A stretch of DNA of 28,332 bases from JANSXG01 sp965652425. GTDB lineage: Bacteria; Planctomycetota; Phycisphaerae; Phycisphaerales; UBA1924. The notes under the pieces were generated by a model, which worked only from the letters and a program-made list of their open reading frames with translations, had not been told where the DNA came from and searched no databases. Position 1 is the first letter of the stretch, and each line of letters opens with the position of its first letter. The stretch is taken from the NCBI GenBank assembly GCA_965652425.1, contig CBFGVX010000040.1:1-28332 (forward strand), in the 5' to 3' direction. The position numbers were made by a program, and so were the translations under genes. This document shows positions 14,744 through 22,572 of this stretch, piece by piece.

Positions 14744-15424
14744 ATGGCCGGACACGATGAACACAAGCAGCAGGCCTACAGCGAGGGTCACGAGCGCGCC
14801 GAGCACGCCGCACTGGATCACGCGCGCTCGGTGCTGAGCGCGTACCGCGAGGGTGTCCTGTTCATGGACGACCAGCACGCGCCGATCCACTTCGTCACCG
14901 AGCACGAGTCGGGGCGGCTGATCGCGTCGGTGCCCGCGGCGACTTTCTTCGCCAGCCAGCACGCGCTCTTCGTGCCGGAGGAAACCGACGATGCGCTGCA
15001 ACTGCTGTTGTCGTGCGAGGAGATCGAGGAATCGGTCTCGACGGACCGCTGGATCGCGTTCCACATGGGCGACAGCGAGTTCCCCGAGCACACGCGCTGG
15101 GCGGCGTTCTGGATCGACTCGGCCAAGCACGGGCCGTGGGTGTTCGACGGCGAGGCGTTCATGGCGCCCAACCCGGTTGCCAAACTCGAGCCGAAGACCT
15201 GCAAGGCGGTCAACGCCCGGCGCGACGACCTCGCGCGGGTGACAGCGCAGCTGACCGGCGCCGATGCGACCGAGGGCGCGCTGTGCGTGGGTGTGGATCC
15301 GGGCGGGCTGTATGTGCGACTGCGCCACGGCGTGGTGCGCGTGCCCTTCCCCGAACCGGAAGATTGGGAAGAACCGACCATCGAGACGCTGGATTCGCTC
15401 GTGGACCGATTGCTGGCGAGCTGA
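14744..15424 (+). CDS. HugZ/DUF2470-like (FMN-binding split-barrel) protein, putative
   Basis: 226 residues, soluble. The N-terminal half reads like a pyridoxamine-phosphate-oxidase-type split barrel (residues about 35-75: VLFMDDQHAPIHFVTEHESG, IASVPAATFFASQHALFVP). The second half, with GWxGxx-like GLYVRLRHGVVRVPFPEPEDW near 185-207, resembles DUF2470, the haem-binding tail of HugZ-type proteins. No definite cofactor residues can be assigned, so function remains tentative. AGGA lies about 11 nt before the ATG. It belongs to the same rightward run as metG and ppc, with short gaps of 38 nt upstream and 20 nt downstream. Confidence 0.55.
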   Translation: MAGHDEHKQQAYSEGHERAEHAALDHARSVLSAYREGVLFMDDQHAPIHFVTEHESGRLIASVPAATFFASQHALFVPEETDDALQLLLSCEEIEESVSTDRWIAFHMGDSEFPEHTRWAAFWIDSAKHGPWVFDGEAFMAPNPVAKLEPKTCKAVNARRDDLARVTAQLTGADATEGALCVGVDPGGLYVRLRHGVVRVPFPEPEDWEEPTIETLDSLVDRLLAS

Positions 15425-15444
15425 GAAAAGGGAGCGGGAGAACC

Positions 15445-18171
15445 ATGCTGGACGCGGATCAGAGTGTGCTGGAATCGGCGCTGCGGAGCGCGGCGTCGCG
15501 GGTCGGGCTGGGGCAAGCCGACGAGATCGCGTCGCGGATCGAGGCGATCTGCCGCGGCGGCGGGGGCCGGATCGGCGACGCGGCGTGGGACGAGGCGGCG
15601 GGGGTCATCGCGGGGCTGGATCTCGAACAGATCGCGGGCGTGCTGCGCCTGACGACGGCGCGCTTCCACCTGTACAACAAGGCCGAGCAGCTCACGATCG
15701 CGCAGATCAACCGGGATCGGGAGCGGGAGGCGACGCCGGACAAGCCGCGCGCGGAATCGGTGGCCGCGGCGATGCACCGGCTCGCGAAGGACGGCTGGGA
15801 CCCGCAGCGCCTGGAGCGCGAGGTGCTCAGGAAGATCGATGTGCAGCCGACGCTGACGGCGCACCCGACCGAGAGCCGGCGCCGGAGCATCATGGACAAG
15901 CAGATGGAGATCGCGCGCGGGCTGGTGAGTCTGCGCCGGGACGATCTTCTGCCGCGCGAGCGCGCGGAGACCGAGGAGCGGGTGCGCCGGATGGTGACGC
16001 TGCTGCTGGCGACCGACGAGGTGCGCTCGAAGCGGCTGGAGGTTCCCGACGAGGTGCGCAACGGTCTGTACTTCCTGACGAGTTCGATCTGGCTCGCGGT
16101 GCCGCGCCTCATGCGCGATCTCGCGGCGGCGGCCCGGGAGGTGTACGGCGCGGAGGGCGAGGCGATCGCGCTGGCGGACCTGCCCGCGCTGATCCGCTAC
16201 CGATCGTGGATCGGCGGCGACCGGGACGGCAACCCGAAGGTGACGCACGCGGTGACGGCGCAGACTCTGGAGATGCACCGCGACGCCGCGGCGAAGCTGT
16301 GGGACGCGGAACTGGAGGCGCTGGAGCAGCAGCTGAGCATCAGCGAGCGCCGGGTGCGCGTGATCGACGATCTGCGCGAGGCGATCGAGCGCGACGGCGT
16401 GCGGTGGATCGCCAACACGGACGAGCTGGAGCACCGCCGGCGCGAGCCGCTGCGGATCCGGCTGATGCAGATGCGCGGCCGGATCGCGCGGGATGAGTCG
16501 TACACCACGACGATGCTGATCGCGGATCTCGAACTGCTCCGGCGGGCGCTGCACGAGGCGGGGCTTGCCTCCATCGCCGATGACGGGCCGCTGGCCGACG
16601 CGATCGTTCGGGCGCGGGTGTTCGGGCTGCACCTGGCGACGCTGGACATCCGCCAGCACAGCAAGGTGCACGAGGCGGCGGCGGGCGAACTGCTGCGCCT
16701 CGCGGGGGTCGAGGACGACTACAGCGGTCTGGATGAGGCGGCGAAGGTGGAGCTGCTGCGCCGGGAGATCGCCCAGCCCCGGCCGCTGCGCCCGCTGGAT
16801 GCGCCGGTGAGCGAGCAGACGGGCGAGCTGCTGGCGGTGCTGCGCACGGTGCGCCGGGCTCTGGAGCGGGATTACGCGGCGGTGCGCTCGTACATCATCT
16901 CGATGACGCACGACATCAGCGACATGCTCGAACTGATGCTGCTGATGAAGGAGGCGGGGCTGGTGCGTCCGGCGAGCGGCGACGACCCGCCTTTGAGCAT
17001 GCTGCGCCTGGTGCCGCTGTTCGAGACGATCGACGACCTCGAGCGCGCGCCGGGGCTGATGCGCCAGCTGCTCAACGATCCGCTGTACCGCCAGTACCTG
17101 GACGCGATGCCGACGCGCACGGAGCTGCCGCTGCAGGAGGTGATGCTCGGGTACTCGGACTCGAACAAGGACGGCGGGTTCCTGATGGCGAACACCGCGC
17201 TGCTGCTGGCGCAGCGGGACATCGCCGAGGCGGTGCGCGAGAGCGGCGTGGACCTGCGGTTCTTCCACGGGCGCGGCGGCACGATCGGTCGGGGGGGTGG
17301 CCGGGCCGGGCGCGCGATCCTTGCTGCGCCCGCGGCGGCGCGGACGGGACGGATCCGGTTCACGGAGCAGGGCGAGGTGATCTCGTTCCGCTACGCGCAG
17401 CCGGAGATTGCGCAGCGGCACTTGGAGCAGATCCTGCACGCGTCGCTGCTCGGCACGGCCAGCCGCGACGATGCGCCGATGGGCGATGCGCTGGAATCGG
17501 TTCTGAAGAAGGCGGCGGGCGTGTCGATGGAGGCGTACCGAGGGCTGATCGATGATACGCGGTTCTGGCCGTGGCTGATGGCGGCGAGCCCGGTGCCGCA
17601 TATTGGTGCGCTGCCGATTGCGAGCCGTCCGATCTCGCGGGCGAAGGGTGGCGAGCTGACCTTCGATTCGCTGCGGGCGATCCCGTGGGTGTTCAGTTTC
17701 AACCAGATGCGGATGCTGGTGCCGGGCTGGTACGGCGTGGGCACCGCGCTGGCGGGCTTGAGCGCGGACGAACTGGAGATCGTGAAGACGGCGTGCGCGG
17801 AGCGGGCGTCGATCGCGGCGGTGGTGGACAACGCCGCGCAGGAACTCGCGCGGGCGCGGATGGCGATCGCCCAGCGGTACGCGCTGCGCGCGCCCGAGGG
17901 CGAGGCGGTCTTCGGCATGGTGCGCGACGAGTACGAGCGGTCGGTGGAGATGGTCCTGAAGGTGACGGGGCGCGGGCGGGTGCTGGAGCACTCGCCTGCG
18001 ATCGCGGCGAGCATCGAGCATCGCAACCCGTGGACGGATGTGCTGAACCTTGCGCAGATCGAGCTGCTGTCGCGGTACGAGAAGGCGGATGAGGGCGGGC
18101 GCGAGGAGCTGAAGCCCCTGCTGTTCGCGAGCATCAACGCGATCGCGGCGGCGATGCAGTCGACGGGGTGA
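15445..18171 (+). CDS. ppc: Phosphoenolpyruvate carboxylase
   Basis: 908 residues, the normal size. It catalyses PEP plus bicarbonate to oxaloacetate plus phosphate, which replenishes the TCA cycle. Catalytic signatures are present: TAHPTE with His140, GGDRDGNP (257-264), LATLDIRQHS (397-406), LGYSDSNKDGG (568-578) and FHGRGGTIGRGGG (607-619). The sequence after that loop (RAGRAILAAP, then FTEQGEVISFRYA) follows a bacterial subgroup rather than the E. coli type. The extreme C-terminus is MQSTG where most PEPCs end in NTG, an Asn-to-Ser change at a conserved position. ATG 15445 is chosen for GGGAG just upstream; the frame is open earlier only within the previous gene. Downstream lie hairpin repeats. 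Confidence 0.97.
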   Translation: MLDADQSVLESALRSAASRVGLGQADEIASRIEAICRGGGGRIGDAAWDEAAGVIAGLDLEQIAGVLRLTTARFHLYNKAEQLTIAQINRDREREATPDKPRAESVAAAMHRLAKDGWDPQRLEREVLRKIDVQPTLTAHPTESRRRSIMDKQMEIARGLVSLRRDDLLPRERAETEERVRRMVTLLLATDEVRSKRLEVPDEVRNGLYFLTSSIWLAVPRLMRDLAAAAREVYGAEGEAIALADLPALIRYRSWIGGDRDGNPKVTHAVTAQTLEMHRDAAAKLWDAELEALEQQLSISERRVRVIDDLREAIERDGVRWIANTDELEHRRREPLRIRLMQMRGRIARDESYTTTMLIADLELLRRALHEAGLASIADDGPLADAIVRARVFGLHLATLDIRQHSKVHEAAAGELLRLAGVEDDYSGLDEAAKVELLRREIAQPRPLRPLDAPVSEQTGELLAVLRTVRRALERDYAAVRSYIISMTHDISDMLELMLLMKEAGLVRPASGDDPPLSMLRLVPLFETIDDLERAPGLMRQLLNDPLYRQYLDAMPTRTELPLQEVMLGYSDSNKDGGFLMANTALLLAQRDIAEAVRESGVDLRFFHGRGGTIGRGGGRAGRAILAAPAAARTGRIRFTEQGEVISFRYAQPEIAQRHLEQILHASLLGTASRDDAPMGDALESVLKKAAGVSMEAYRGLIDDTRFWPWLMAASPVPHIGALPIASRPISRAKGGELTFDSLRAIPWVFSFNQMRMLVPGWYGVGTALAGLSADELEIVKTACAERASIAAVVDNAAQELARARMAIAQRYALRAPEGEAVFGMVRDEYERSVEMVLKVTGRGRVLEHSPAIAASIEHRNPWTDVLNLAQIELLSRYEKADEGGREELKPLLFASINAIAAAMQSTG

Positions 18172-18174
18172 ACG

Positions 18175-18242
18175 GCAGCCGCTGCGCGGCTGACCCCTCA
18201 TCCGGCCGCTTCGCGGCCACCTTCTCCCTCAAGGGGAGAAGG
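18175..18242. repeat. 68-bp hairpin repeat, unit A
   Basis: Three successive hairpins: CAGCCGC/GCGGCTG, GGCCGCttcGCGGCC (18204-18218), and CTTCTCCCTcaaGGGGAGAAG. It is identical to 18856-18923 except for two positions that pair with each other in the middle stem. It begins 4 nt after the ppc stop codon. Confidence 0.9.
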
Positions 18243-18253
18243 AGGTTTGGGCT

Positions 18254-18420
18254 CCCTCTCCCCTTGAGGGAGAGGGCTGGGGTGAGGGGTTCGCACCGCA
18301 GGTGCGAGTTGATACTGCCGTGCGCGGCTTGTCCACAGACGACGGAAGGTCCGGACCGCTCCCTCATCCGGTCTTGTGCTGAGACCACACAAGACCACCT
18401 TCTCCCGCAACGGGAGAAGG
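18254..18420. repeat. Further members of the dispersed repeat family
   Basis: CCCTCTCCCCTTGAGGGAGAGGG with GGTGAGGGG and a GCACCgcaGGTGC hairpin occupies about 18254-18306. A second element at 18361-18420 has a longer variant stem, GGTCTTGTG (18370-18378) with CACAAGACC (18388-18396), then CTTCTCCCGcaaCGGGAGAAG. Together with unit A these fill the 257-bp gap between ppc and the lipoprotein gene. No coding sequence is seen. Confidence 0.85.
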
Positions 18421-18428
18421 AGAAACAC

Positions 18429-18839
18429 TTAGCCGCCGTGCTGTTCGAGTCTGGTAAACCGGCGCAATCGGCCTTCGGCGTCGAACCAGAAGCGGACCCG
18501 GTCGCCCTCGTCGAGTTCGGGGTTGTTCCGAGTCGCATCGAACATGAGGTGGATGACATCGGCATCGGGATCCGTCGGGATCGAGTCACCCCTATTGATG
18601 CGGCACGCGGCGGTGGAGGACTCTTGAGAGATGGACATGCTCAGTGGCAAGCGGATCGTGATGTGCCGCACGGTGGCATCCACGGCGGCAAGTTGTTCGT
18701 TGTTCTGCTGTTCCGAAGTCACACGCATGGCGTCGCTGAGGTTCAGCGTGTGCACCTTCTCGCATCCGGCGAAAACGAACATGAGCAGGCCGAGGAGCAT
18801 GGTGAGCAAGAGCGTCTGGGCATTGGAGTGTGTGGGCAT
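18429..18839 (-). CDS. Small putative lipoprotein
   Basis: 136 residues. A signal peptide TLLLTMLLGLLMFVFAGC with lipobox FAGC (Cys about 26) predicts an envelope lipoprotein. The mature domain of about 110 residues contains VRHITIRLPLSMSIS and a C-terminal DRVRFWFDAEGRLRRF β-hairpin-like segment; no family is recognised. The ATG at 18839 is preferred over a GTG five codons upstream because it fits the signal peptide and has TATCAT 6 nt before it. The gene lies between two near-identical 68-bp repeats in direct orientation. Confidence 0.75.
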   Translation of the reverse strand: MPTHSNAQTLLLTMLLGLLMFVFAGCEKVHTLNLSDAMRVTSEQQNNEQLAAVDATVRHITIRLPLSMSISQESSTAACRINRGDSIPTDPDADVIHLMFDATRNNPELDEGDRVRFWFDAEGRLRRFTRLEQHGG

Positions 18840-18845
18840 GCCCTG

Positions 18846-18851
18846 ATGATA
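18846..18851 (-). promoter_or_regulatory. Putative -10 box of the lipoprotein gene
   Basis: Minus-strand TATCAT ends 6 nt before the ATG at 18839. Repeat unit B begins 5 bp further upstream and would occupy the -35 region. Confidence 0.4.
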
Positions 18852-18855
18852 CACA

Positions 18856-18923
18856 GCAGCCGCTGCGCGGCTGACCCCTCATCCGGTCGCTTCGCGACCA
18901 CCTTCTCCCTCAAGGGGAGAAGG
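18856..18923. repeat. 68-bp hairpin repeat, unit B
   Basis: Same length and orientation as 18175-18242. The middle stem reads GGTCGC (18885-18890) with GCGACC (18894-18899), a C-G pair changed to T-A relative to unit A, so pairing is preserved. Confidence 0.9.
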
Positions 18924-18940
18924 AGGGGGGCGCGGCCGGG

Positions 18941-20935
18941 TCAGGCGGCGCTGCGGTTGTCGATGGCGGGGCTGCCCCAGCGTTGGCAGAGCTCGATGAG
19001 GGTGTCGCGCATGACGGGTTTGGTGGCGTAGTCGTCGCAGCCGACGCCGAGGCATTTCTCGCGGTCGCCGGACATGGCGTGCGCGGTGAGGGCGATGATG
19101 GGGAGGGTGCAGCCCATTTCTCGCAGGCGGGCGGTAGCGGTGTAGCCGTCGAGGACGGGCATCTGCATGTCCATGAGGATGAGATGGTACGCGTCGGGTG
19201 ATCGGCGATAGGTATCGATCGCGGTTTTTCCGTTCTGCGCGATATCGACCTGCGCTCCGGCCTTGACGAGGTGGTGGCGTATGAGTTTCTGGTTATCGAG
19301 TCCGTCTTCGGCGTAGAGGATGCGCAGTCCGCTGAGGTTCGCTGTGTTTGCGGCCGTTGGTGTGCCGTGTTTGGTTGTTGCGGCCAGGGTGTCGTTGTGG
19401 TGCGGGAGTGCGTCGCTGATCGGGAGCGATGGGAATGTGAAGTGAAAGCTGGAGCCGATTCCGAGCTGTGATTCGGCGTGGATGGTGCCGCCGAGTGCTT
19501 GGGCGACTCTGGTGCAGATGGCCAGGCCGAGTCCGGTTCCGCCGTAGATCCGTGTGGTCGAGTTGTCGGCTTGTTCGAATGGTTTGAAGATGCGTGAGAG
19601 CTGTTCGGAAGTCATGCCGATGCCGGTGTCGCGGACGGTGATGCGTACGGTTCCCGGTTGGCCCGGGTTGCTGTTGATGGGACCGTCGAATGCGGCGCTG
19701 ATGCGGATTTCGCCCTTGTGTGTGAATTTCGCGGCGTTGCCGACCAGGTTGATGAGGACCTGGCGCACTCGATCCGGATCGTTGACGATGTGTGGCGGTC
19801 CGTTGTGGGGCCAATCGATGGTGAGTTTGAGCTGCTTTTCCTCGATACGGACGCGCATGAGCTGGTCGATATCGTTCAGCATCGCGAGGAGATCGAAGGA
19901 TTCCGTTCGGACGGTGTTCCTGCCGGACTCGATGCGAGACAGGTCGAGGATATCGTTGATGAGCGTGAGGAGTTGCGTTGCGTTGCGGTGCACGATGTCG
20001 AGTGTTTCGCGGACCTGCGTGGATGTTTCCTGTTCGAGGAGAACCTGGCTGAATCCGATGATGGAGTTCATCGGCGTTCTGATCTCGTGGCTCATGTTGG
20101 CGAGGAATTCGCTTTTGGCGCGGTTTGCGGCTTCGGCGCGGAGTTTCGCTTCGCGGAGGTCTTCGTTGATGCGTTTGGCGCGTTCGAGGGCGTGGCCTCG
20201 GATGCGTATGGCGCATGCGGCGCCGATGGTGAGGCAGTGGAAGAAGAGCGTCATGCCGAGGGTGTTCCGCTGTGCGGTATGGATTTCGCTGAGCCACTTC
20301 TTTGCGGGGAAATCCACGCCGAGGACGGAGTGGACCTTGCCGTGTTCGTCGAAGATGGGTGAGTAGGCGCTGACCCATGTGCCCCAGCGGTCGGAGTAGG
20401 GGTCGTCGACGAAGATCTGCTGGCCGGCCATGGCGGCGAATTCCAGTTCGTCCGCCTCGCCGAAGGATTCGCCGATGGTGGTGCGCATTTCGCGTTCGCC
20501 ACGGTAGATGCCGTCGCGGTCATAGTCGGTTTCGGAATCGACGAGGAGCCGGCACTCGCCGTCGACGACGCGGAAGGTGTAGATGTCGGCGATGGCGGGG
20601 TTGACGGCGAGCCAGCGTTTCTGGCTGTCGATCAGTTTCAGGTAGAGCGGGTCATCGGGGGTTGTCTGGAAGCCGACCTGCGTCGCTCCGAACTCCATGA
20701 ACTCGTAGGCGTAGGTGGGCGCGAAGCCGATGATCTGGTCGCGCAGATGAGCGCGGACGCTGTCGATGCTGCGCTGGCTGAGCACGAGGCCGGCGGTGAT
20801 GGTGAGTGCGCTGAGGAGAACGAGGATTCGTTTGAGCGATGGCGCGGCGTCGGTGCGCGCGATGGCTATCAGGGCCGCGACGGTGGCGCTGATGGTGAGG
20901 AGCACGAAGATCGCGATCTGGAGAGAGACGATCAC
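18941..20935 (-). CDS. Membrane hybrid histidine kinase with C-terminal receiver
   Basis: 664 residues from the GTG at 20935. Two N-terminal membrane segments (about 5-27 and 35-53), an extracytoplasmic Cache-like sensor (about 55-222, with IADIYTFRV, WVSAYSPIFDEHGKV and VLGVDF signatures), and a third membrane segment (about 225-245) precede a DHp domain with phospho-accepting His283 (FLANMSHEIRTPMN). The ATPase domain has N396/N400, DTGIGM (436-441) and GGTGLGL (465-471). A receiver follows with acidic pair E543/D544, phospho-accepting D589 (LMDMQMP) and K639. There is no HPt or output domain, so signals pass to an unseen partner. The frame is open to an ATG at 21109, but that start would overlap the divergent gene's ATG and prepend a Pro-rich tail. 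AAGGA about 10 nt before the GTG favours 20935. Confidence 0.9.
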   Translation of the reverse strand: MIVSLQIAIFVLLTISATVAALIAIARTDAAPSLKRILVLLSALTITAGLVLSQRSIDSVRAHLRDQIIGFAPTYAYEFMEFGATQVGFQTTPDDPLYLKLIDSQKRWLAVNPAIADIYTFRVVDGECRLLVDSETDYDRDGIYRGEREMRTTIGESFGEADELEFAAMAGQQIFVDDPYSDRWGTWVSAYSPIFDEHGKVHSVLGVDFPAKKWLSEIHTAQRNTLGMTLFFHCLTIGAACAIRIRGHALERAKRINEDLREAKLRAEAANRAKSEFLANMSHEIRTPMNSIIGFSQVLLEQETSTQVRETLDIVHRNATQLLTLINDILDLSRIESGRNTVRTESFDLLAMLNDIDQLMRVRIEEKQLKLTIDWPHNGPPHIVNDPDRVRQVLINLVGNAAKFTHKGEIRISAAFDGPINSNPGQPGTVRITVRDTGIGMTSEQLSRIFKPFEQADNSTTRIYGGTGLGLAICTRVAQALGGTIHAESQLGIGSSFHFTFPSLPISDALPHHNDTLAATTKHGTPTAANTANLSGLRILYAEDGLDNQKLIRHHLVKAGAQVDIAQNGKTAIDTYRRSPDAYHLILMDMQMPVLDGYTATARLREMGCTLPIIALTAHAMSGDREKCLGVGCDDYATKPVMRDTLIELCQRWGSPAIDNRSAA

Positions 20936-21094
20936 GGTGGTTTGGTCCTTTTCCGGTATGAGGCGGACCGTGGCCTGGTGTAGGCATCGACCAAGGGCGG
21001 GCGAGGGTTGACCCTGAGTGGGCGGGAGTGGTGCGCTCGGTACAAATGCGGGGTCGGTTGGGTTGTTTTCGGACGCAAAGGGGCATGTGGGCGG

Positions 21095-21100
21095 TACGCT
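21095..21100 (+). promoter_or_regulatory. Putative -10 box of the amidohydrolase gene
   Basis: TACGCT ends 7 nt before the ATG at 21108, again without room for a Shine-Dalgarno. Confidence 0.35.
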
Positions 21101-21107
21101 TTGCGCC

Positions 21108-22475
21108 ATGAACAGCTCTGAAACCGGCGGTTATTCGAATCTTCGTGATGCGCACCTGCACCTGCTGCCGCACGGCAAGGCGATCGCGGCGGTTCAGCTT
21201 GCGGATTGTCGGAGTGTGAGCGAGGTGCTCGAGCGGGTGCGGGCGGCGCACTTGTCGTTGCCGGAGCATCGCGGGGATCGGCCGGTGTGGATCGATGCTC
21301 GGGGGTTGCGGACGGAGGGGCTGGCCGAGCGGCGGTATCCGACGCTGGCGGAACTGGACGAGGCGACGCCGGGGCGGCCGGCGGTGCTGAAGAGCTTTGA
21401 CTACCACGCGCTGATAGGTAATACCCCGGCGCTGTTGGAGGCGGGGATCGAGGCGAGCACGGTGGACCCTCCGGCGGGGGTGATTGTGCGAGATGAGGGT
21501 GGTGTTCCGACGGGGGTGCTGCTGGAGGCGGCGTGCAACGCGATGTACAGCGCGCAGCCGGTCGATTCGAGTGCGCAGCGGGCGGAGCAGTTGAAGCTTG
21601 CGGTGAAGGACCTGCGCGAGCGTGGGTTCGTCGAGGTGCACGACATGAAGGCGACGCCGGAGCTGGCGGAGCTGCTCTTGGAGATGGACGATCGTGGGGA
21701 GCTGGATGGGTTCTCTGTGACGATGTACGCGGTGCCTGATGAGTTTGAGCGGGTGCGCAAGGTGCTGCGGTTCGCGATGCCGCAGGACAAGGGGCTGCCG
21801 GTCCGGTTCGGGGGGCTGAAGCTGTTTATTGATGGGACGCTGAACAGCCGCACGGCGTGGATGCTCGAGCCGTTCTCGGACCCGATCGCGGAGCATCCGA
21901 CGGGGATCCCGAACTACACGGCGGAGCAGATCGAGATGTACATGCGCCGAGCGCACCATGAGCGGTTCGATATCGCGGCCCACGCGATCGGCGACGGCGC
22001 GGTGCGGGCGCTGCTGGACGCGTACGAGGCCGTGGAGCAGCAGTTCGGCGAGGAGCCGGGGTTCACGCTGCGGATCGAGCATGCGCAGTTCATCGATGAG
22101 GCGGACATCCCGCGTTTCGCGCGGGCGGGCAGGAAGCGGGCGGTGATCGCGAGCGTGCAGCCGTGCCACCTGCTGACGGACATGGAGGCGATCGAGCGGC
22201 TCGTGCCGCACCGGGCGGGGCGGAGTTTCCCGCTGAAGGACCTGATCGACGCGGCGGCGAGCGCGGGGCGGGACCCGGCGGAGATGATTTATCTCGGGAG
22301 CGACAGCCCGATCGTGCCGGCGGACGCTGGGGACAATGTGCAGGCGGCGGTGCAGCGCAGGCGAGCGGGGATGGACGCGGATCGCGCGATCGCGCCGGAG
22401 CAGGCGATCAGCCGCGAGGCGGCGCTGGGTCTGCACCGGAGCGGTGTTGGGCGGAGCGGGGCGTGCGGGGTGTGA
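21108..22475 (+). CDS. Amidohydrolase family 3 metal-dependent hydrolase (YtcJ-like)
   Basis: 455 residues. The TIM-barrel amidohydrolase signatures are present in order: DAHLHL (His16/His18), a Lys-bearing FGGLKLFIDGTLNS (the candidate bridging lysine), AHAIGDGA, IEHAQFID and GSDSP with the late Asp. YtcJ-like proteins hydrolyse amide or related bonds of small molecules; the substrate is unknown. Unlike most relatives, it begins almost directly at DAHLHL and lacks the N-terminal strands that build the accessory β-sandwich. The C-terminal part of that sandwich also looks short (ends RSGVGRSGACGV). No in-frame Met further upstream would restore it. It is divergent from the histidine kinase. 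Confidence 0.88.
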   Translation: MNSSETGGYSNLRDAHLHLLPHGKAIAAVQLADCRSVSEVLERVRAAHLSLPEHRGDRPVWIDARGLRTEGLAERRYPTLAELDEATPGRPAVLKSFDYHALIGNTPALLEAGIEASTVDPPAGVIVRDEGGVPTGVLLEAACNAMYSAQPVDSSAQRAEQLKLAVKDLRERGFVEVHDMKATPELAELLLEMDDRGELDGFSVTMYAVPDEFERVRKVLRFAMPQDKGLPVRFGGLKLFIDGTLNSRTAWMLEPFSDPIAEHPTGIPNYTAEQIEMYMRRAHHERFDIAAHAIGDGAVRALLDAYEAVEQQFGEEPGFTLRIEHAQFIDEADIPRFARAGRKRAVIASVQPCHLLTDMEAIERLVPHRAGRSFPLKDLIDAAASAGRDPAEMIYLGSDSPIVPADAGDNVQAAVQRRRAGMDADRAIAPEQAISREAALGLHRSGVGRSGACGV

Positions 22476-22477
22476 GT

Positions 22478-22544
22478 TATAGCAAAGTTATCGTGGTTTA
22501 TCGGTTTTTGATAAACCATGGTAAACTGCCATAAACTCGCTATA
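22478..22544. terminator. AT-rich hairpin between convergent genes, probable bidirectional terminator
   Basis: Core stem TGGTTTATC (22494-22502) with GATAAACCA (22510-22518), loop GGTTTTT. Outer arms TATAGC (22478-22483) and GCTATA (22539-22544) could also pair. TAAAC recurs at 10-bp steps (22512, 22522 and 22532). It starts right after the amidohydrolase stop and precedes the convergent orphan's stop. Confidence 0.55.
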
Positions 22545-22572
22545 CATCCTACTTTCCGGTCTCATCGCGCGA

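Noticed and set aside
14818..18201. 1127-codon minus-strand open frame
   Set aside because: It is the antisense shadow of ppc and its upstream neighbour. The product is Arg/His/Gln-rich with no domain, while the plus strand encodes a complete PEPC.
20936..21109. ATG start at 21109 for the hybrid histidine kinase
   Set aside because: It overlaps the start codon of the divergent amidohydrolase and adds a Pro-rich tail before TM1. GTG 20935 has a purine-rich site upstream.
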